Part shown: one piece after another, positions 1 through 9,783 of the stretch
Numbering within the stretch: position 1 is the first letter of the stretch
Layout of the letters: every line of letters starts with the position of its first letter
From: Viola odorata
Taxonomy: Eukaryota > Streptophyta > Magnoliopsida > Malpighiales > Violaceae
Assembly: GCA_963691705.1 (NCBI GenBank)
Contig: OY829545.1
Span: 57,764,679-57,828,678 of the forward strand
DNA: 64,000 bases
Reading direction: 5' to 3'
Notes under the pieces: model-generated
What the model was told of the DNA's origin: nothing
Seen by the model: only the letters and a program-made list of their open reading frames with translations
The model's database searches: none
Translations under genes and position numbers: made by a program

Positions 1-228
1 TAGAATTTTATAAATATTATTACAATTTTCCTAGAATTTTATAAACAATATTACAATTTTCCTAGAATTTTATAAATATTATTACAATTTTCCTAGAATT
101 TTATAAACAATATTACAATTTTTCTTGAATTTTATAAATATTATTACAATTTTCCTAGAATTTTATAAATATTATTACAATTTTCCTAGAATTTTATAAA
201 TAATATTACAAATTTCCTTAAATTTTAT
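1..228. repeat. AT-rich 31-bp tandem repeat
   Basis: About seven head-to-tail copies of a 31-bp unit that begins TAGAATTTTATAAATA and ends TTACAATTTTCC. Copies differ by small changes, such as TATT against CAATA in the middle. The array runs off the left edge of the window, so its true length is unknown. It lies in the region of O2 between ORF1 and where gag would be on the minus strand. O3 has no such array at the matching place (29,635-30,409), so it was gained in O2 or lies in DNA inserted there. Confidence 0.9.
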
Positions 229-871
229 CTAACACGGGATAGGCCACGAGACATGGCCGTGGCACTAGAGGGCACGGGCCAAGCCCCCCGGCCATGACTG
301 GAGCCCGACAAGTTCAGCAGCCGAGCCCCTCGGCCATGACGTGGGCACGGGCCGTGGCCGAGAGGTCCTGAGCCATGGCCGAGAGTGCGCGCGAGACATG
401 CGCGAGAGTGGCCGAGGCCCTCCCCCATGACTCGAGCCCGGCAAGTTCAGCAGTCGAGCCCCTCGGCCATGACGTTGGTAAGTTCATGACGATCTATACC
501 ATGAACCTGGAATTTTTTGTGATAAGCTTAAGAGGACAAGGCCACGAGTGGGCAATGCTCGGATGTTTCGAATATTTGGTATGATTTTTTTTGGAATTTT
601 GGTGAACCGATCGTGTTTATCCTAGAGGGATTTTCTCTTTCTTTTTGCGATGGTCTTTTGAGTTGCTTTGGATGGATAACTGATATGGAAAAGTTGAGGC
701 GATTTAATAAATATCCGAAAGAGTACGACTTTATTAAAAAGTGTTTACAAAATATGGTAAACTTGCCAACTACCTAAATTCATCAAAAATGGCTAAGATA
801 GATGAAATCAAGGATCCTAGTTATAAAAAAGAAAAAGGGATTGTCGATATTCGAGCCTTTCCCGGAAGGTG
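229..871 (-). other. O2 spacer between ORF1 and gag
   Basis: Non-coding. Positions about 480-870 read on the minus strand align with 29,640-30,000 of O3, just after the stop of ORF1, so this is the same ORF1-gag spacer. Left of about 480 the similarity ends and a GC-rich stretch follows that is rich in GGCCATG and GGCACGGGCC words. I see no convincing gene; the short open frames here come from repeats. Confidence 0.6.
290..475. repeat. GC-rich 52-bp direct repeat
   Basis: Two near-identical blocks, 290-341 and 424-475, share CAAGTTCAGCAG, then CGAGCCCCTCGGCCATGACG, and lie 134 bp apart. The intervening DNA is built from the same GGCCATGAC-like words, which suggests an older repeat of which these are the clearest copies. 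It is far more GC-rich than the 31-bp array beside it. Confidence 0.75.
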
Positions 872-2558
872 TCAATCCTGGACGTCAGAGTTCTCTTGCT
901 CCTGCCAAAGGTACTCCATCAAAACCATCTCCCCTTTCTGTATTTCTACCTCGGCCTCTAAAGTAGTAATTCGGCTTTGCAGTGCCTGGCTCTTCCTATC
1001 CCCTAAGTCTGCGCGAGTAGTCAAGACCCTTATCATCGAATCCCTGTCTTCGATTATGGCACTCGACGCTTCTTTCTTGCGGGTTTCGCTGCTCAAGCGT
1101 TCCTTAAAGTCCCTGAGGGCCACCTTCTGTTTTACTGCTTGTACGTGGACAAAATCCTTGTTACGCCTTTCCAGCTCATTCATCTGGACTTCCAGGCCAC
1201 ACTGATGGGCTTCGGCGATATCTCTTTCCTCTGTCATCAGATCTCGTTCTTCCTGCGCTGCTCGCATCTATTCTATTACTTGGGCGTAAGCCATGGCATC
1301 CATTCCTTCGCTCGCTTGAGATTCCCCTTCCTCTTCCATCGGTTTCTGATTTTCTAGGCGAGGTAAGACATTGCCGTTGACTCGTCTTAACCTCCACTAT
1401 GGATATTGTGGTATCGTCGTCGCAGGGGCAACGCACCCTTTGAGACAAAAGGGGTTGGTCCAGTCTTAGGTGTACAGCTGAATGTTCTAATTTTCTCCGG
1501 TGTGTGGCAGATCTGATCTCGTCATGCCGACTGTCACTGGAATGATTTGCGTGATACAAAACTGTCTGAGTACGAGGGCAGGGCAGTAGTGAGTGCACCC
1601 CCATGCCCCAATTAAGGGAACCCAAGGTAGGGGTCCACAGCAGACGATGGGATCGGAGGTCCGCAGCCACTTGGCATGCGAACTGAAGTCTTCTTCTGAG
1701 AGGTTTATGAATCGGTCGATCCAGACGTCCTTATTTTCCATCTCTCATCTATCCGTGGTTATTGCGTTGATAACTCTGAGTAGAGGGCACGACCTTATGT
1801 AGCTTTCGAAGAAAATGGACTGATCAGGAATCTATTTAAAGTGGCTGACTAACCATACAGTCAATAACTGGGTGCAACAGGTGAGTCTCCCTTTCCCCTT
1901 TCTTCGACACGAGTTGTAGGATTGATACCTCCATCTCGTAAAAGATGTTGGCTGCTGAAATGTCGATGGCGTTCCTCATCCTCGGAAAAAGGACGAACCC
2001 TACGATGGCGAAGGCCAGAATCCTTAAGCGCTTTGCTCCATTGGACAGCTGAAATCGTGCCTCGATATCTGACCAACACCAGAAGTAGTCACCCTCTCTG
2101 ACACGAGTAGTGATTCCTAATAGCTTGTCGAGTCTTATTTTTACACTCGAAGAGTCGAGTCGGACGTTCTGGTATATAGTCGATATAGGAGATGTGAGGC
2201 GCATAAGAGCTGAGTACTCCTCTAGTGTGGGAGTCAAGTCCACTCCTTTGTCGAAAAAGAAGAACCGATAATAGGGATCCCAAAATTTTAGGGCTGCCCG
2301 GATGCAACCCCAATCAGTCTTTACGTCCACCAAGGTTAGTAGCTTTCCATAACTACCCTCAAACTGTGTCTCCTCATCCTCAGTTAGCTCATTTCTCAAC
2401 TTTCGAATCCTAGTTAAGTCAAAGTCTACGACTTCTACTTTGATCTTAGTGGTGATGTCAGGGGTGAATCCCTGTTCTAACAGATCTTCTCGGGCAGCCT
2501 GATCGTCGAAGCTTCGTCCCCCGAAAATATCAAGTGAAAGTAACGTAGGTGCGACCAT
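872..2558 (-). pseudogene. O2 extra ORF1 (DUF7745-like plus coiled coil), broken
   Basis: This is the additional ORF that Ogre-type Tat elements carry between the 5' LTR and gag. The start at 2,558 gives a 240-residue N-terminal part with GCIRAALKFWDPYYRFF and LTPTLEEYSALM, the signature of the plant DUF7745 family found in retroelement and 'plant mobile' proteins. The middle part (1,741 to 1,487) holds MENKDVWIDRFINLSEEDF and PLPWVPLIGAWGCTHYCPAL. The C-terminal part (1,267 to 872) is charged and heptad-like, ending YLWQEQENSDVQD, and is probably a coiled coil. The parts lie in different frames, so the gene is frameshifted. The copy in O3 (27,910-29,634) has the same order. The function of this protein is unknown; family assignment is by motif only. 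Confidence 0.75.
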
Positions 2559-2625
2559 AGCAAATGAGCAAAATGGGTCTTGTGGGGCAAAAATAAAATC
2601 TTAAATGCAAAGTAACCTGCATACG

Positions 2626-4294
2626 TGATTGATGGTTTATTTTAGATGTTTTATTGTCTCTTTTGCTAGTAATTGAGATGATAAGTTTGCTACTTTAAGC
2701 CCTTTTGCTTCCTTTCTCTATAAACAACCTTTGGAGCATCAATCTGAAGGAAAGGAGCAGAAAGCTTGAAGATTAGAGCCTAAATCAATCATCTGGTGTT
2801 GAAGTCCCATTTTCAGCCTTGCTGCCTTGAAGTTGGTCCATTCGTCCCAAGGCCACTTCACCATTTTGCCGAAATCAGCTCTCCTCTAGGCCTCGACAAG
2901 AAGCGACCTAACGGAATTCCAGCTGGATCTGCACTCACCATGATTTTTCGTGCCATAATTATTTACTTCTTGAGTGCATTTCTTGTCTTCTTGGAACTCA
3001 TTTTTATCAGACACAAGACTTCTTGGGCCACTATTTATTATTCTCATGAGCTTGAAGACAATTTTGAAGGATGTATCAAACATTCTTCTTGGTTTAGAGA
3101 GAATATTCTCACTAGTGTACAAGCACTTTGAAGACAATTTCTTGGGAGCTTGTGAGCTGGTGTTGACCGACTTGGTAGAGGAGTTTGCAGGCAGTGGGAG
3201 GACGATTTTAAGATAGCAAGTTCATACTGAAGAAGTAACGGGGGGACAAGAGAGGACAGTAGAGAGAAAATCACCATTTTCCAACCTTTTTCCAGATTTT
3301 CCAGCTTTCTTTGTAATTTTGGATTTGAACTTCTTTTGTTTATTTTGATTATGTATTGTAACTAAACACCAGGTTCCTGGTAGGGATCAGAGATTGGCTG
3401 GTATGTTGATTGTGAGACTTATTTGAGCTTAATAGAAATGAATTTCATATTTCTTTCCTTCTTGTTTTAACTTTAAACTTGTCTTTGTTAATTTTGAGCT
3501 TGATCACCTTGAATTTAATTTGGACAAGTGCAGTCAGTTCTCTTGTGATTAAATCACTCTTAGAGAACAGTAGTAGACGATTCAGCAGGGTATGAGGGGC
3601 ATTTACTTGGTCTAAGCTGAAAAAAGGAGTTGAACTAGGCTATCATCCCATCCCAAGGCCATGAGAAGGGCCGACCTAGGTGACAGCTGGGTCAAGTGCC
3701 AGACTAGACCAGACTTGTGGATGACGAATTACTCCCACGTCTAGAAGAGGGACCTCACTGTTTCTAATCGATCTCTTAAGTTTTTCTATAAGTTTTCTGA
3801 TTCCTTTGTTGAAGGCTCCGCATAGCCAAAGCAAAGTGGCGGAATAGAATCTTTGGATGAGCTTAGGAAGATTAGGGTGTTTAAAATGAAGTGATTCTTT
3901 TAATACACTTTTATAGCAGGTTAGGGAATCTAGTGTGAACTGGTTCCACAACTTCTTCTATGAAAACCATTTCGAAAATGTATTTTGTCAATGATCAACA
4001 ACTTGCCATTGCCATCTCGTTATGATCTCTACCCGGAATTCTTTCTCAACTGTGATCCTCTCTATTTTACAACTGTTTTTACTACATGCAACTGGTTTTA
4101 ATTCGACTGTATTTCCGTTTAATCATAAACTTCACCCCAAAACTTGGTTCTTTACTTGGTTATTTGCAGGAATAACAAGAGTTAGGCAAGCTTGTCCTTG
4201 TGGGATCGATCCTCTCATCACTATCTACATTTATTTGTGGTTTAGCACTGAGTTGTATTTATATTTTTATGCGGGACATGCGACACACCCGTCA
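2626..4294 (+). mobile_element. Solo LTR, 1,669 bp, TSD ATACG
   Basis: The O2 leader is interrupted here relative to the O3 leader. The insert starts TGATTGATGG and ends CACACCCGTCA, is flanked on both sides by ATACG (2,621-2,625 and 4,295-4,299), and contains no retroelement ORF. TG...CA ends, a 5-bp TSD and no internal domain identify a solo LTR. A TATA-like TATAAAC at 2,719-2,725, and a downstream segment with CTTGTGGGATCGATCC and TGCGGGACATGCGAC, fit U3 on the left and U5 on the right, so I read it as plus-strand. The U5 style resembles Athila-type gypsy LTRs, but the family is a guess. Short open frames inside are chance. Confidence 0.8.
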
Positions 4295-4747
4295 ATACGT
4301 AAGAAGTTTACAGTTCATGTAAAAGACAAGATTATCATGGCAACAGGATGAATAGAGCCACAACAAAGCAGGTATAATCATGATGCACGTTCTGGGGTTC
4401 TGATTTCGACCTTTCTAACTGGCTTGGATGGTTCCCGGATGATACCATGAAAAGGTCCCTAAAGTGTCGTCTAGTGTCTCGATTCCTTGCGAAATCGTGT
4501 AAACTTTCGACTAGCTTCAGGGGTTCATCCGAGTTGGGATTGGTGAACACTACCCAGGACGTGTGTCCTAGGGCGTCACTACTACCCTCCAATTTGGTAA
4601 TTGTCCCCTGGGTGTAGGGCGCTATGAAATGCATATGACAATTGATAAAGCAAATAAATGAACAGACCAGCAATTGATCAAAGCAAATAAATAAATAAAC
4701 AAATAAAACACCTTTCTAGAAAGATAAAACCGGCTCCGACCCTGAAA
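4295..4747 (-). other. O2 leader (5' UTR) next to the primer site
   Basis: Untranslated leader of O2 between the primer binding site and ORF1. It aligns block by block with the O3 leader at 27,396-27,800, including the GGGTCGGAGCCGGTTTTA block just after the primer site and the GTGCATCATGATTATA block. The rest of the leader continues left of the solo LTR, at 2,559-2,620, with GACCCATTTTGCTCAT just before the ORF1 ATG. Confidence 0.8.
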
Positions 4748-4765
4748 TCCCCAGTGGAGTCACCA
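4748..4765 (-). promoter_or_regulatory. Primer binding site of O2
   Basis: Immediately inside the LTR end the minus strand reads TGGTGACTCCACTGGGGA after a three-base spacer (ATT). The same position in O3 reads TGGCGACTTCACTAGGGA. This position and the TGG start fit a tRNA primer binding site. From memory, Ogre elements use tRNA-Arg; I could not check the match. O1, to the right, ends at this LTR, so the site belongs to O2. Confidence 0.75.
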
Positions 4766-5750
4766 AATTGTTGCGCCCCCGAAAATTTAAAAATTCACGA
4801 GTGTGCAATGAACTTGAGACCTTACGATGCTCAGCGTAAACAGACGCCTTGCAACATGCAATGAAGTCACCACCCTAATTTGGTTGCTAGGTTTAGGGAA
4901 CCTTAATCGTCATGGAATAAGAAATATAATAAATAAAAAACTAAAGGCACAAAAAAGGGGTCTGGACCCCAGACAAAAGGTTCGGGGTTGTATTATGGTC
5001 TCGGGAAGGTGTTAGGCACCCGAGTCACATCCGAAAATGGTTACCGGTTGATGAGAGAGGTGTTTAAAAGGTGTTTGATGAAAATGTGTTTTTTTGAAAA
5101 GGGGGCCCTCAGAGGAATCGTCACTTTAGTCTTTTCTATGATCGTGACCATTCAGGAATAATTAATTGTTGGACGGGGTTACTATTTTAACGTCTTTCGG
5201 ACGGGGTTACCGTTTATCAAGACCGATTGATTATTCCTGACCGTAACGTGATGGGACTGAATTTTCCGAAAAACTGAATGAGCGCCCTCTATTTCATCAT
5301 CGGGCCATGCATGATTAATTTAAATATTACGTTATTCTATCATGGATAGCTTAGCAGAGTACAGATTAAATGACAGATTTTTGAAATGATAAATTGATGT
5401 GGGATCGAAAGTCCCCATGTACATGCAGTCAATATAAGCCAGAATTTAAAATCATATGAACATGGCATTTTAAGCAAATCTTTAAACTCGTTGTTCATGT
5501 GGCAGTTCTATATATCATGCGTACGATTGATATTTACGAAAAGCATTGAATAAATAAAAAGGAATCGAAAGGAGTACTTTCGAGCGAAGCTTGAATTTTA
5601 ACCCTACAAAGTGAGAGTGTTAGCGATAGCTCGAGAAATAGATAAACAATTTTATGAATGCGAAAATTTAAATGATAGTTGATTGCATGCGAGAAATGAT
5701 GGATTTAACGCATACAAAAATTAAATGCTGAGTTGATTGCATGCGAGAAA

Positions 5751-6634
5751 GCCGGAACTTAGAGGAATTAAAAGCAAAATTTTCTCTCTCATTATTCACC
5801 AATTTCCTATTTCTTATTCTCTCCCTTTAGAGAAAAGAAAGAAAGGTCTCTCTTACTTAAGAGAGTGCGTTAGCAGAGATTAGAGAATCCGACCCAAGAT
5901 GCAATTTTATTCATGTCGGGTAAATTGATTGGACATGTCGATGTCGGGTCAGCCTGATTCCTTCAAAGGGAGAATCCGTTGACCCACACGTGTGTCAATG
6001 TTGGAAGAACAATTGAACTTTTTTTGGAAAATGGAAAAAATGATTGCGATTACAATTTCTGAAAAAGACGTCCTTTGAAAAAAAGACGGGTTTTATTTAA
6101 AAAGACGCCGTAGAAAATCTAAAAAAGGCGCGTCTCTTTGGCGTCCTTTTCAGAAGTTGCTTCTTTACAAAAAATTCACGCGCAGTTGTGCTGAACACGA
6201 TGTCTCTCAACCGTCTTTTTCTCTTTTTCCTAACTGGAAAACCATAAACCAATGGAGTTAAATTCCTGGGTGTGGGAAGCATCCATTATCTCCAAGAGTG
6301 CATCCCATGATATTTTGTAATTTGTACCGATTTAAGTGTAGTACTGTACAAGCTGAATGCATCAAAACTGACACCATGTTTATTAGTAGAGAAAATAATA
6401 TAGGTCACTCTCAGGTTAAAATTCTCAACATGGAGCAACTTTTACCAATAGCCCAAGCATGTAAGGTTGGGTTTGAGAAGAATGGGTTTGAAGATTTCAT
6501 TGACGGTTGCGTCAATTTAGTAAGTAGTTCGGCGGGACAGGTGAAGGGCGAAGGTATGCGTAGGGATGCCCATTTGGGTTACCCGAACTCCGAGTCCCGA
6601 ACAAAATAATTTCAGGTAACCCAAATTTTCCGGC
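5751..6634. mobile_element. Possible insertion inside the LTR (884 bp)
   Basis: This block has no counterpart in the O3 LTR. It starts GCCGGAACTTAG and ends AATTTTCCGGC, giving a 7-bp inverted end (GCCGGAA), and is flanked by ATGCGAGAAA on both sides (5,741-5,750 and 6,635-6,644). A 10-bp TSD with short inverted ends would fit a Mutator-like non-autonomous element. Caution: ATGCGAGAAA also occurs in every unit of the repeat it sits in, so the flanking match could be native. No coding potential seen. Confidence 0.45.
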
Positions 6635-7557
6635 ATGCGAGAAATTAAATGCTGAGTTGATTGCAATTTACGGAAGAATTTCCAGCAGCTTGAGGAAAAT
6701 TAAAGAAGTTGATATTTACGAAAATTAAAATGCGACCGACCATGGAGGCGGTAAAATGAATGATTGAATTTAAATTGCCGAAAGTAAATTGCGGAAATTA
6801 AAGTGCGAATAATTTAAACAGCTGATAAGTACAGGGAATTAAACAGTTGATAGCACGAAAAATAATCATACGAAGCATACGAAATATTTTTACGAAAAAG
6901 AGTGATTCAAAATCTCGGAAAGAAATGAAAATGGGCTAGGCCCAACTAAAAAAATGAAAGGAAAATGAAAATGGGCCAGGTATAGTGCCTGGCCCATGAA
7001 AATAAAAAGGAAGGGTGATGGGCCAAGCCCATCACCAAGGACGGATGAATAGACCTTGCACATCACTATTCATCGTCCTCTCCCTTGGTCGTCGGCGCTA
7101 CTGCCGGCAGCCAAGCTCCGACTAGCCGTGTCCGTTTCTCCTGATCTTTGTACCGAGACGCTCGTCTCCTCGATGACGTCTCGACAGTACGAAGCCCGAA
7201 TTTTATTTCAAAAGATACCGAGTTTAATTTCGAAAAAATGACAAAACCGTTAATTATCGAAAACTAATTAATTCACACAATCTAGCTAACGATTTCTTAA
7301 ATTGAAAACGTGTATTTAATCTACATCATGCACATGAATTAATGGCACAAAGACAAGCAATTTATCTACTCAAGATCAAGCCAAACGAATTAAAGAAGAA
7401 AATGCTTGAAAAAAATGAAAATAGGCTAGAGAGAGAAAGCTCCCTACCTAAACTTTGAACTGGACGATTATCACTCTAAATGAGCAATTGATCAGAGGGA
7501 GAAGAAGCAAGGGTTTCTTGCCAAATTGGTGCTCGTTTTACGTTGAGAAATGCTTGG

Positions 7558-7565
7558 TATTTATA
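7558..7565 (-). promoter_or_regulatory. LTR TATA box (O1/O2)
   Basis: The minus strand reads CCTTGGCTATAAATACC, and the O3 LTR has CAAGGCTATAAATAGC at the matching place (21,143-21,150). Conservation of TATAAATA at the same site in two diverged LTRs supports it as the Pol II promoter at the U3/R boundary. The rest of the LTR downstream would be R-U5, about 2.8 kb, which is long but usual for Ogre LTRs. Confidence 0.8.
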
Positions 7566-8492
7566 GCCAAGGATCGCGTGAGGACGAAGCACTGGTGCTG
7601 CGCGTGGAGGCTGGTTTGTCGCCCTGGCGGGGCTAGGGGAGGAGAGGTGGCAGCTACGGTGGTCGTGATGATGGTGGATGGGACGGGAAACGACGGGCCT
7701 GAGCTAGGAAACGACGGGAGCAGGCTGCTTGGTGGCCTGCTCCGCTGCCTCTTCACGTCCATGGTGCATGCGCACCATCGCTCTAAATTAGTCAACCGTT
7801 TATCTGGTTGACTTTTCTTGGTTGACCAGATCAACGGTTGTGCTCAAAATTGCCCTTTACCTTATTTAAATGGCCTCGAGCCGATTCCTGTGAGCAAACG
7901 TTCTGACTTTTCGAACCGAAGTTACCAGCGCGTAGTAAAAAATACGACGGGTTTAACCATCTACAGTGAATGATGAGAATTTTTCATTTAACGTGTTTAT
8001 TTTCTCGTTAAAAAACGTGAAATGTTCGGACGGAAAAATAATGACGTTACGCCGAAAATTACACGAAACGTTGTAGACCGTTTTGAACGGAAAAAAAGCT
8101 AGCAACTAGTTGATGGAAAACATTTCAAATTCAAGCTATTGTCCGAGCGAACTTACTCGGGTCCAATAAAAGCTCGAAAGAAAATAATAATAAAACATAA
8201 AAATACTAAAAAATACGCAAAAATACTAAAAATCCTAAAAATCATGAGATGACCTAAAATGAAGAAAAAACTAGCAAATGACTGCCGGATAGTTAAAGAT
8301 GTGATTTTTAAGGCTAAAAATAATAATGAAAATACGTGACGAAAAATTAAAAACGCGATTTCGAAAGCTGACGATGCTAAAACGCGATGAAATTTTGAAA
8401 AATGCTAGCGACAGTTAATTAACTAAAAATGACAGTAAATAACAGAAATGCTAAAATCAATTAAAAATGGCGTCAAAATTTGGGTATCAACA

Positions 8493-8510
8493 GTTGCCCC
8501 CTCTTTACTG
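8493..8510 (-). promoter_or_regulatory. Polypurine tract of O1
   Basis: The minus strand reads CAGTAAAGAGGGGGCAAC directly before the LTR start TGTTGATACC. A purine run ending at the 3' LTR is the plus-strand priming site of LTR retrotransposons. The matching site in O3 has been deleted. Confidence 0.8.
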
Positions 8511-8610
8511 TCTTATCGAAGTATTTGATAAGCAGTAAAGACGGTCGCCCCTACATATCCGAATTTTGGCGACGCAGCGGGTTTTACCTCAGGCTTGCAA
8601 TGAGGACGCC

Positions 8611-9783
8611 GTTCTAGGAGGAGATAGATTGTTACTGTCACTCTGGGAGGAGATATATATTTTTTGATGTCACTCTGGGAGGAGATAGATTGATGTCACT
8701 CTAGGAGGAGATATGCTTTTGATGGTGTTATTTGGTGATGAGGAAATTGATGCTGTCACTGGGGATTAAAAAAGTGTTTACAAAATTGATGATGTTGTTC
8801 GTGGATGTCACTCTGGGAGGAGATAGTTGGTTGCTGTCACTCTGGGAGGACGTATGCTTTTGATGTCACTCTGGGAGGAGGTAAGTTGATGTCACTCTAG
8901 GAGGAGGTAGGTTCGTCGATGTCACTCTGGGAGGAGATAGTTGGTTGCTGTCACTCTGGGAGGAGATAACTTTGTTGTCACTCTGGGAGGAGATAGATTC
9001 GATCGGATGTCCTGCAAAGATATAAACTTAGATCTATTCGGATACCGAGAGAAACGTAAGTTGCAGGAAATGTAAATGAAGACTACTTTGACAGGAATGA
9101 AAGGTAATTTTACGCAAATGTAAATGACAGCTCCACTGGGGGATAAGCCCTTGACATGTGACTGACGTTGTTTCAGGAGGATAATGCGTGATTCGTAGAA
9201 GTACGAATGATTTGTCCTAATGATGTCGCTCTAGGAGGAGATAATAATTATGCAGAAATATAGAATTATGTAAATGACGTCACTCTGGGAGGAGAAAAAT
9301 GCATGTTGTCACTCTAGGAGGAGAAGAAATGCATGATGTCACTCTAGGAGGAGAAGAAATGCATGATGTCACTCTGAGAGGAGAAGAAATGCTTGATGCT
9401 GTCACTCTGGGAGGAGGAAATGCAGTACAGAAATGTAAACAACGTCAATTCCCGTAGGAGAAGATGTGAAATGCGGAAATTAAACTAAGGTCACTCTGGG
9501 AGGAGAAAAATGCTGATGCTGTCACTCTGGGAGGAGAAGAATGCATGATGTCACTCTGGGAGGAGAAGAGATGCATGATGTTGTCACTCTGGGAGGAGGA
9601 AATGCAGTACAGAAATGTAAACAATGTCAATTCCCGTAGGAGAAGACGTGAAATACGGAAATTAAACTAAGGTCACTCTGGGAGGAGAAAAATGCATGAT
9701 GTCACTCTGGGAGGAGGAAATATAAATGATGTCACTCTGGGAGGAGGAAATACAAATGATGTCCCTCTGGGAGGAGAAGAATG
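8611..9783 (-). repeat. O1 3' UTR minisatellite (CTCCTCCCAGAGTGACA)
   Basis: Dozens of copies of a core reading TCACTCTGGGAGGAG on the plus strand, joined by variable linkers such as ATAGATTG or AAATGCATGATG. Around 9,395-9,680 the cores are embedded in two copies of a longer unit that also contains CAATTCCCGTAGGAGAAG and ATTAAACTAAGG. The same core and long unit are found in the 3' UTR of O3 with different copy numbers. Ogre-type elements are known for hypervariable tandem repeats between pol and the 3' LTR, which is where this lies. Spacing is irregular and there are no cas genes, so it is not CRISPR. Confidence 0.95.

Larger units (their letters stand above)
4769..8492 (-). repeat. Shared Ogre LTR, 3,724 bp
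   Basis: On the minus strand it begins TGTTGATACCCAAATTTTGA (8,492) and ends GGGGGCGCAACA (4,769). The start is the same as that of the O3 LTR at 20,194, and the end matches GGGGCGCGACA of O3. A polypurine tract abuts its start and a primer site abuts its end, so it is functionally both a 3' and a 5' LTR. It contains a TATA box (7,558-7,565), only about three of the ~54-bp repeats that are amplified in the O3 LTR, and an 884-bp block (5,751-6,634) absent from O3. Confidence 0.9.

Noticed and set aside
225..584. Gly/His-rich and Ala-rich frames in the GC-rich spacer
   Set aside because: Produced by GGCCATG-type repeats; absent from O3.
2796..3277. Several ~80-110-residue frames in the solo LTR
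   Set aside because: They lie within an LTR, overlap on both strands and show no motif.
7455..7834. Frames around the LTR TATA box (7,455-7,834, and 20,848-21,229 in O3)
   Set aside because: Located in U3/R of the LTR; similar DNA in the two LTRs but frames and starts are not kept.
8611..9783. CRISPR-like array of short repeats and spacers
   Set aside because: Repeat cores are 15-17 bp with spacers of uneven length that are themselves repeated, no cas genes, and the array is in the 3' UTR of a plant Ogre element. It is a minisatellite.
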